Part shown: piece by piece, positions 57,545-64,000 of the stretch | Position numbering within the stretch: position 1 is the first letter of the stretch | Layout: each line of letters starts with the position of its first letter | NCBI RefSeq assembly: GCF_000234665.1 | Contig: NC_018322.1 | Location: forward strand, 310,001 to 374,000 | Source: Leishmania mexicana MHOM/GT/2001/U1103 | Taxonomy: Eukaryota; Euglenozoa; Kinetoplastea; Trypanosomatida; Trypanosomatidae | Length of the DNA: 64,000 bases | Direction: 5' to 3' | Notes under the pieces: model-generated | Databases searched by the model: none | What the model was told of the DNA's origin: nothing | What the model saw: the letters and a program-made list of their open reading frames with translations, nothing else | Position numbers and translations under genes: made by a program

Positions 57545-58558
57545 GGTGAACTGTGTCTCCTCGGATCATCACTGATCGCCGCCGCCACCTCCCCGCCCAC
57601 TCCTCCCCCTCCGCGCCCATTTTTTCCTCTCTTCAAAAAGGCCCCCGAATGCAACCCTCAGCCTCACCCCTCGGATCACTATACCCGCACCCCTCGCACT
57701 TGTGCATCGACGTCGTGTCTTTCCGCAGCTGTCTGTGAGCGAAGCCGTCCCATGAGAAAAAAAGACCCCGTGGAACCCCCTCTCCCACTTCCACCCACCC
57801 ACCCCCCTTCCCCCTTCCCCTCCCACCGACACCCACACCCACATCCTCGCACCTCTCCAAGAAAGCGGCTTCTGCCCCTCGCAAGTCGGTGTGTCGCGTG
57901 GGAGCTGAGTAGGTAGGTGCTGATGTCCGCATCGCGCTCTCGCGTCGTCTACTAAAAACCTTCTCTCACCCCCTCACTTGCATGCCTTCTCCGCCTCTCT
58001 GTCCTTTCAAGCACGCGCACGCGCACAGAAGCAGCAGCGAAGGAGAGAAGCACGCCCGTGTACGCGTCGAGGAGGCGGGAAGCGACAGGAACGCCGGCGG
58101 TCACGTCACTGCGGAGGTCGGGGGCAGCGCGAACAAGCCGCCGACGGCTAGCGCTTTTGCTTCTCCGTGGTGTGCACCGCACTTGTTGTGTCGTGAGGGA
58201 GGAGGGAGAAAAGTGCAGTGTGCTCCCCTCCACATACACACGCACACACATATACATACGTGCATTTACCTTCCACTGTTCACTGTGCTGTGGCTGTTGT
58301 AGTTGGTGCGGCGGCGGCGGCTGTTGTGGGGTGGAGGAGTACACGTGGAAGGCGCACGAATCGTAGCGGTTCTGGCCTGCCTCCCCCCTCTCCCCCAACA
58401 TACACACACCGCCGTACTACACTCCCGCACCCACACGCAAAGCCTCACTCGCCTACGCGCACCTCCTGCTTCACTCCAATATCAGCTGCAGCATACACAC
58501 CGAAGGATATCACACGAGCTGCATTCCCCACCGCGTCTTCGGTCTTTCCCTCTGCGTA
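56311..58558. other. Long intergenic spacer (2.2 kb) with GT repeat and CT/C tracts
   Basis: The longest uninterrupted spacer in the window. Contents: G-rich stretches at about 56800-57060, a (GT)n run at 57174-57190, (GT)15 at 57511-57540, C-rich tracts at 56633-56690 and 57777-57850, and CA-rich leader-like sequence at 58230-58450. Frames found here translate to Cys-Val, Pro-Ser or His-Pro repeats and lack domain-like composition, so I call no gene. It presumably holds the Rab7 3'UTR and the ALG1 leader. Confidence 0.65.
57511..57540 (+). repeat. (GT)15 microsatellite
   Basis: Thirty bases of perfect GT dinucleotide in the Rab7-ALG1 spacer. Confidence 0.95.
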
Positions 58559-61183
58559 ATGTTTCAATATGAGGACCTCGTGTGGCTCATCAGCTTCCCG
58601 CTGGTGTGCGCCATCATGCTGTGGTTCTCGCTCGATCTAACCGTGCTGGTGCGAGTCGGCGGAGGCCGGCGAAGACGTGCCAACGCGCGTCGCGCGATCG
58701 AAAGGCTTATCATGAGCAGTCCAGTCTTGACGACTGCGTCGGTGGTACAGTCACCGTCGCCCGTCTCTACCCCCAACACCGATCACCCCTCTCGGCGACG
58801 TAGCAGCAGCACCTCGCCAGAGCACGCGTGCATGGGCGGGTTCGGTAGCAGCAGCGGCAACGAGGAGGAGCATAGGGTGAAGCACCGTGAGGCATCGGCA
58901 GGAGCTGCCAGCACCCCAACAGCAGGAACACTCCCATGCCATCAACAGCGTGTACGGCAGGTGGTTGTCCCCGCGGCGATCCGCATTTCCACACGGGCTG
59001 TGGTGCGCCGTGCCGTTGTTCTCGTTGGCGGTGACTTTGCGCGATCACCGCGGATGCAGTACCACGCGGCAAGTCTGGCGCGCAGCGGTCTCTTCGACGA
59101 GGTGCTGCTGGTCGGGCTTGATTACGGAAATCAGCTTAGCGAGGATCTTCTCATGAGTGGGGAGCCGCAACCGGAGCGCTTCGTCAGCTGGGATGACCCG
59201 GCAACGCCGAAAGGGATGGAGCACGCGGTGTTCGACGTGCAAGCTCAGCTCGACTCGCCAGAGCCTCGGCCAGGGTGTGGCTGCATAGTGTCAACGCAGT
59301 ACTTGATCGCACCCCCGTCGCCTCCTGAGTGGCTCCAGGCGGTGTTCCCCTTGGTCCACTTGCACTGGGTTGTCTGCACACTCTACCGCGTCGTGATGCT
59401 CGCCGGTCTCTTTTTCTTTCAAACCATGTGCGCCACTGCCACCCGCATCAATGAGCATGGACAGCTCCTAGTCACGGACCTCATCCTCATCCAGACGCCG
59501 CCGGCGATCCCCTTCGTCCTCCTCGTGAAGTATCTCGTGTGCCCCTTGGCGTTTGTGTACAACATGCTTCTCTACTACGGCGTGGTGGTGCCGGCCGCCT
59601 GGATGAACCCCAGTGCGATGCGGGACGTACGGCAGCAATGTCAGTTGCAGTCTCTACGCTTTGCCGGTGCGACGGAGCGCTCAGCCGACGGTCGACGCCG
59701 CTCCTTAGCGATCCTGCGCGGACTCGCACATGCATCTCTCTCGGGGAGGCGCAGCTGGGTTTTCTACCCCGCCATCGTGGTCGACTGGCACAACTTTGGC
59801 CACACAATCCTAGCGCAGAGCCAGCGGCCCACCGCGGCGGTACAAATGTACAAACTGCTTGAGATGCACATGTGCGCCGGCCATGTCAACGTGACAGTGA
59901 GTCAGGCGATGCGCCGCGCTCTGGAGCAAGCCTACCCGTGGCTGCGGTGTGAGTCTGCCATCGCAACGGCGGCATCTGTGCAGCCCCACTGCAGCGCTTC
60001 GGCAGCTGCCTCTGCGAGCTTGCAGGCTGAGGGAGCGCTGTCAGTAACAGTGGTGTCGCCGAGTGCAGTGACAGTGCTGTACGACGTGGCGCCCTCCTTT
60101 TTCCGTCCTGTGCAGCGCAGCCGGTGTGTGAGGGATGTCTTGGAGCGCCTGCTGCTGCGGCACCACGCCGTCAACCCGTCCCCTCTCCCTCTCGCATCCC
60201 CCTTTCCTCTCGTGAAAGGCGCCGGCAACGGCGCTGCGTACGCCCTCGTCAGCAAGGCAGACCTAGAAGAGATGGGGTGGGGCATCGCGGGGCCACCAGC
60301 GTGGGTATACGCGGACGCCGCGGCAGAGTCGGTAGCCGTCTCGGCCCTTGCCACCTCGGCAGCCGCGCCAGCGACGATGGCGGCGATGTCGCGGCGAGGC
60401 ATCATGGTTGTCGGGTCGACGAGTTGGACGGAGGACGACGACTACTCGATGCTCATTCAAGCCCTCCAGCGGCTGGACCACCGCCTTCGGCACGAAGTCA
60501 GCTACGGCAGTAGCAACGGCGACAGTAGCCTTAGCGCCAGCAGCGGACCTGCGGACCTCTGGGTGCTGATCACCGGAAAAGGAAATGCCCGGCAGCGTTT
60601 CGAAGATGCCGTGCGCGTCGCCAAGCTGTCGTCGCACGTGGTGGTGAGCACGTACTACGCGCAGTCCTATCACGAGTACAGCCTTCTGCTCGGCGCCGCC
60701 GACGTCGGCCTCTGCCTGCACTTTTCCTCCAGTGGGCTGGACTTGCCCATGAAGGGAGTGGACATGGTGGGTGCAGGGTTGCCAATCATGGTCATGCAGT
60801 ACCCTGCCATTGGCGAGCTCATTGGCGGTGTGACACGGGTGCTGGCGACACAGGCGATGCGGCCGCGCAACGGTGCGGCAGATGCTCAGAGATCCCCACG
60901 GGTTAGCGGCGGCTACGCGAAGGCAGTGCAGCCGACCCTGCAAGAGTGCGAGCGAGGCTGGTCATTTTGCAACGACGCCGATCTCGAGTTCTTGCTATCC
61001 AGCTTTATCGGCCTGCCGTCCACCAGCGAGAGCGTCAGCGACGGCGCCAGTGGTCTGTCGCGGTCGCCGCCGACGCCCCTGTCGGTGATGAAGCGGCGAG
61101 CCTGCGAAGCGCGACGGCGCGCGCACACATGGGAGAAGAACTGGCGGCGAGTACTCCTGCCAGTGCTGAAAGAAGTCGTATAG
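58559..61183 (+). CDS. ALG1: ALG1, GDP-Man:GlcNAc2-PP-dolichol beta-1,4-mannosyltransferase
   Basis: 874 aa, about twice yeast or human ALG1 (about 450-465 aa). The enzyme adds the first mannose to the dolichol-linked chitobiose on the cytosolic face of the ER, the first committed step of N-glycan core synthesis. An N-terminal membrane anchor spans about residues 8-31 (VWLISFPLVCAIMLWFSLDL). A Ser-rich insert of about 100 residues follows. The catalytic domain begins near 148 with AVVLVGGDFARSPRMQYHAA. Family landmarks are in order: VVDWHNFGHTIL near 407, SSTSWTEDDDYSMLI-type motif near 620 (here GSTSWTEDDDYSMLI), WVLITGKG, and DVGLCLHFSSSGLDLPMKGV near 714, then DMVGAGLPIMV, which contains the nucleotide-sugar-binding acidic/lysine residues. 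The extra length is inserts before the catalytic domain and in the middle (about 455-600). No truncation is seen. Confidence 0.93.
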   Translation: MFQYEDLVWLISFPLVCAIMLWFSLDLTVLVRVGGGRRRRANARRAIERLIMSSPVLTTASVVQSPSPVSTPNTDHPSRRRSSSTSPEHACMGGFGSSSGNEEEHRVKHREASAGAASTPTAGTLPCHQQRVRQVVVPAAIRISTRAVVRRAVVLVGGDFARSPRMQYHAASLARSGLFDEVLLVGLDYGNQLSEDLLMSGEPQPERFVSWDDPATPKGMEHAVFDVQAQLDSPEPRPGCGCIVSTQYLIAPPSPPEWLQAVFPLVHLHWVVCTLYRVVMLAGLFFFQTMCATATRINEHGQLLVTDLILIQTPPAIPFVLLVKYLVCPLAFVYNMLLYYGVVVPAAWMNPSAMRDVRQQCQLQSLRFAGATERSADGRRRSLAILRGLAHASLSGRRSWVFYPAIVVDWHNFGHTILAQSQRPTAAVQMYKLLEMHMCAGHVNVTVSQAMRRALEQAYPWLRCESAIATAASVQPHCSASAAASASLQAEGALSVTVVSPSAVTVLYDVAPSFFRPVQRSRCVRDVLERLLLRHHAVNPSPLPLASPFPLVKGAGNGAAYALVSKADLEEMGWGIAGPPAWVYADAAAESVAVSALATSAAAPATMAAMSRRGIMVVGSTSWTEDDDYSMLIQALQRLDHRLRHEVSYGSSNGDSSLSASSGPADLWVLITGKGNARQRFEDAVRVAKLSSHVVVSTYYAQSYHEYSLLLGAADVGLCLHFSSSGLDLPMKGVDMVGAGLPIMVMQYPAIGELIGGVTRVLATQAMRPRNGAADAQRSPRVSGGYAKAVQPTLQECERGWSFCNDADLEFLLSSFIGLPSTSESVSDGASGLSRSPPTPLSVMKRRACEARRRAHTWEKNWRRVLLPVLKEVV

Positions 61184-62188
61184 CGGTGCCTTGGCCCCCA
61201 TAATGCACACGCGGGGGGGAGATGGAGAGGGCAAGTGGCGCTTGGTGTAAAGAGATGGCGTTAAGGGCGCCGGATGGACCACGACAGTGGTGGTGCCGGT
61301 GCAGTTGCGCGCAGGTGTGTGGCGCGGCAGCCCTCCCACCCCCTGATCGTAGGTGGGTTTCGCTTGTCAACTTTGATCGATGCGAATCTCTTGATCGCTA
61401 GACGTCGCTTCGACTTGGCGGGTTTCGTCTTTGGTTTTCTCTCCTTGCCGCAAGAGTGGCGAACATGTGTGTGTGTGTGTGTGAGGGGAGGGCTTCTCCG
61501 TCCTTTCTCTCTCTCTCGCCTTCAGCCGTCCGTCTCCCCTCGTCCCTCGGTACCGCCGTGCGCAGCTTCACCTCGCCATCCCACCACTTCGAGCTAATAC
61601 CCCTCTCCCATCGGCAACAACGCATCTGTTCCCCGGCTCCTCTCCGCTGGTCTCCGCTTTCCCCTGTGTGTGTGTCCATATATATGCATGTATGCGCCTA
61701 AACAAACCTCTAGGCACACACACACACGCAGGGAGAGAGACCAGCGGACGGAAGCGTCGACCTGCCTATGCACACGCACGTCCGCCGAGGCGCCCATCAT
61801 TCCACCACAGGAGAGCGCGCGAGCGCGACTAGAGGATGATAGGTCTGCTTTCTTCTCCGAACGTTGTGGATGAAGGGGTGCAGGCGCTTATGTTGTTTTT
61901 AGGAGGAGTGGGAGTAGGAGTGGTGGGGAGAGGTTACTAGCTTGGTGCCTCTCACAGTCAGTTGCCGCACTGCCCCCCCCCCTCCCCCTCCTCCTCCTCT
62001 CCGTGCCGAGGCACCACATCCTTGGACGCCCCCACATCCGTCACGCATCACCGTCCTTTTTTCTCTTCTCCCCTCCCCTCCCCTCTCTCTCCCTCCCCCT
62101 CTTCGTGTCCAAAATCCTGTGAAGGGTGAGACGGGGGAGGACAGCAGCGGCAGCGAGAGTCAACGGGGAAAAAACAAGAACAATAGAC
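61184..62188. other. Intergenic spacer before the PPR gene
   Basis: 1.0 kb without a gene. Contents: a GT run near 61467-61482, a TATATA patch at 61679-61686, CA and GA runs around 61714-61740, a C10 run at 61973-61982 and a strong CT tract at 62053-62102. Confidence 0.65.
62053..62124 (+). promoter_or_regulatory. Polypyrimidine tract and candidate trans-splice AG for the PPR gene
   Basis: A long CT tract (62053-62102) is followed, after a short A/T spacer, by the first AG at 62123-62124, 64 bases before the ATG at 62189. The layout matches a trypanosomatid acceptor and supports the chosen start; inferred. Confidence 0.55.
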
Positions 62189-64000
62189 ATGTCTGCAGCC
62201 ATGCGGTGTGCCGCCGCCGCGGCAGCTCTACCGTACTTCCTCACAGAATCGCTGCGTTGCCCGCATCTGCTGCCGATTGAAGTGGCACTGCGAGGGCGGT
62301 GTGGCGGCGGGCATGGCGCTCTTCTCCATCAACGGCGCCTCCTCTCCTCCAGGGCGCCGGCAACGCCACGGAGTTTCTCATCTACACACACACAGCGAGA
62401 CTGGTATCCAGCAGAGAACGCAGCCGCCGCCCCCCACACATCCGCTGGTGCCGCGCGAGCAGCTTCGGCTACGCCGGCCAGTGCGAAGACTACCCGCTGC
62501 AACGTGGACCGTAGCCGTGACACAGCAGCAAGACAGAACGCTGCCACGCCGCCGCCGTCGCCAGAAGCAGTCCACCCATACTCCGTGCGTGCCTACCGGG
62601 CGCGACTCCTGGGTGGCACCTACTTCTCCCTGCGAGAGTTGACGCGCGCCGCCTACGCACCATCCCCGCTAAAGGTGCTGACAGACCTGCTGCAGCTGTC
62701 TGTGAGCCACAGCGGTCACCACGCCGAGCTCTCCTCAAGCTTCGCCTATGTGGCCTCGTCGCCTGCCGCCTCCACCCCTCTCGCTCAGTCAGGTGCACAA
62801 AATGCGCTGAGCAGAGCACGCGACGTTCAACACGTGCTCCAGCTAGCATTGACGGAGGCACAGGATACGATGCTCGCCGCTCAGACGATAGGTGACATTG
62901 CAAGCCACGCGGCTCTGGAGGAACTGCTGGCCCAGCTGGAAGCGCTCGCGAACGCGATGGACGCCTGTGTGCATGCGCCTGCGTGGACTGTGCCGGTTGC
63001 CACACACTTTGCATTACTGCACGGGCTTCTGAGACTCACCGCCGCGACCGGGTCTCGCCTGCAAGCCCTGACCGCCTTAGACGACCTCCTCTCACTGCAG
63101 GAGCGGCAGCCACACCATATCTCTGCTCGGCGCGGCAGCGACCAGCACCACGCTGGTGATGGTGACAAGAACGGGGATGGAGACGAGGATGACGGCAGCT
63201 TCAGCATGGATGACGCCGTCGCCCTTGTCGATGCGGCAGCGCAGCAGTACGTCGAGCCTGTCACGGCGCAGGACCACCTGTGGGCCATGCAGGCGTGTGC
63301 CAAGAATCATAACCGCGACTTCGCCACGACTCTCAGCCTCTACCGCCGTTTTCTGCAGCATACCGAGGCCGGCAGCTTCGCTGCCACGCCGAGTGACTTT
63401 AGTGATGCACTGGTCGCTCTCGCACACAGCAGCCGCACGACTACGGATTTCACGGAGTTGCGAGCGCTGCTTATGGAGAGTGAAGCGGCAGCGGTCGTGC
63501 CTGTGAGCGTGCCCCTGTACACAGCCATCATCGATGCAGCGAGCCGCGCCGCTGAGGAGCCCCAACGTATGGCCATTGCCCTGTTCATGTATCGACGTCT
63601 CCGCGACGGGGGGCTGACGCCGACAGCGGACACGTATGCAGCTCTGATCGCCTGCTGCGCCTCGACTCGTGAGCCGACGCAGGCCTTTGCCTTCTACCAC
63701 GAGGCGCGGCAGGTCTGCGGCGTGGCGCGCTTTACTCCGCAAGTGTACACAAACCTACTTCTGTCCTACACATCTGCTGGCTACGGCGCCGATGCGCGCA
63801 AGACACTCGACGTGCTGGTGGAGGCCGGCGCCCCGCTCTCCCGCGCTAGCTTCCACGCCGTCCTTGCCGGTGCCGTAACAGCACGGGAGGCGCAGGAAGT
63901 CGTCGAGCTCATGACGGAGCGTTACCGCATTGCCCCAACGCCGCACACCTACGCCTACGTAGCACAAGCGGTGGCGAGGTCGCCGGCAGGGGTTTCCACG
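62189..64000 (+). CDS. 3'-partial pentatricopeptide-repeat (PPR) protein, probably mitochondrial
   Basis: The frame runs from ATG 62189 to the last base with no stop, giving 604 codons; the gene continues beyond the window. A second ATG lies four codons in. The N-terminus (MSAAMRCAAAAALPYFLTES) and the Arg/Ser/Ala-rich first 120 residues fit a mitochondrial targeting region. A helical segment follows (about 160-330), with an acidic GDGDEDDG patch near 330. Degenerate PPR-type 35-residue helix pairs occupy about 348-604, best seen in VPLYTAIIDAASRAAEEPQR, LTPTADTYAALIACCASTRE, FTPQVYTNLLLSYTSAGYGA and IAPTPHTYAYVAQAVA. Trypanosomatid PPR proteins act mostly in mitochondrial RNA processing and in mitoribosomes. 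Specific target unknown. Confidence 0.85.
   Translation, partial: MSAAMRCAAAAAALPYFLTESLRCPHLLPIEVALRGRCGGGHGALLHQRRLLSSRAPATPRSFSSTHTQRDWYPAENAAAAPHTSAGAARAASATPASAKTTRCNVDRSRDTAARQNAATPPPSPEAVHPYSVRAYRARLLGGTYFSLRELTRAAYAPSPLKVLTDLLQLSVSHSGHHAELSSSFAYVASSPAASTPLAQSGAQNALSRARDVQHVLQLALTEAQDTMLAAQTIGDIASHAALEELLAQLEALANAMDACVHAPAWTVPVATHFALLHGLLRLTAATGSRLQALTALDDLLSLQERQPHHISARRGSDQHHAGDGDKNGDGDEDDGSFSMDDAVALVDAAAQQYVEPVTAQDHLWAMQACAKNHNRDFATTLSLYRRFLQHTEAGSFAATPSDFSDALVALAHSSRTTTDFTELRALLMESEAAAVVPVSVPLYTAIIDAASRAAEEPQRMAIALFMYRRLRDGGLTPTADTYAALIACCASTREPTQAFAFYHEARQVCGVARFTPQVYTNLLLSYTSAGYGADARKTLDVLVEAGAPLSRASFHAVLAGAVTAREAQEVVELMTERYRIAPTPHTYAYVAQAVARSPAGVST

Noticed and set aside
57347..57916. 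189-aa ORF in the Rab7-ALG1 spacer
   Set aside because: Composed largely of microsatellite-encoded Cys-Val and Pro-Ser-His repeats; no conserved-looking segment.

Overview
The window looks like nuclear DNA from a kinetoplastid, most probably a Leishmania-type trypanosomatid. All 15 protein genes lie on the + strand. They are intronless and separated by roughly 0.5-2.2 kb of pyrimidine-rich, microsatellite-rich spacer (GT, CA, TA and poly-C/poly-G runs). Many start codons follow a polypyrimidine tract and an AG, as expected for spliced-leader trans-splicing inside one polycistronic unit. Coding DNA is GC-rich, and proteins carry Ala/Ser/Gln-rich insertions typical of Leishmania. From memory, the order RPB5 - RPB5-like - uS8m - ethanolamine phosphotransferase - GCN1 - PWP2 - Rab7 resembles part of Leishmania chromosome 18; I could not check this.

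Layout, left to right: (1) a 5'-truncated scaffold-like protein with two FAZ1-like modules, a LysM-like segment and a PDZ-like domain (1-4232); (2) two adjacent RPB5 paralogues (5152-5871, 6558-7586); (3) mitochondrial ribosomal protein uS8m (8410-9354); (4) a CDP-alcohol phosphotransferase, EPT/CEPT family (10834-12066); (5) a full-length GCN1 homologue (13326-21311); (6) PWP2/UTP1 (21859-24687); (7) a 2017-aa low-complexity protein whose ordered segments resemble a 14-3-3 domain broken by giant inserts (26067-32120); (8) a 2828-aa LisH/WD-like protein (33663-42149); (9) a 100-N assembly gap flanked by two near-identical 1361-bp copies, best read as unmerged contig ends; (10) an 879-aa protein with a split ACBP-like domain (45256-47895); (11) a 525-aa membrane-anchored protein with a divergent adaptor mu-homology domain (48624-50201); (12) a PPWD1-type WD40-cyclophilin (51485-54967); (13) Rab7 (55639-56310); (14) ALG1 mannosyltransferase (58559-61183); (15) a 3'-truncated PPR protein (62189 to the window end).

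Most genes are housekeeping: transcription (RPB5s), rRNA processing (PWP2), translation control (GCN1), mitochondrial gene expression (uS8m, PPR), phospholipid and N-glycan synthesis (EPT, ALG1), and endosomal traffic (Rab7, possibly the mu-homology protein). As usual in trypanosomatids, adjacency reflects co-transcription and need not mean shared function. I saw no tRNA, rRNA, CRISPR array, transposon ORF or convincing minus-strand gene.

The two observations I would follow first are the insert-split 14-3-3-like protein and the membrane-anchored mu-homology protein. Both rest on reading motifs by eye and need profile or structure searches.
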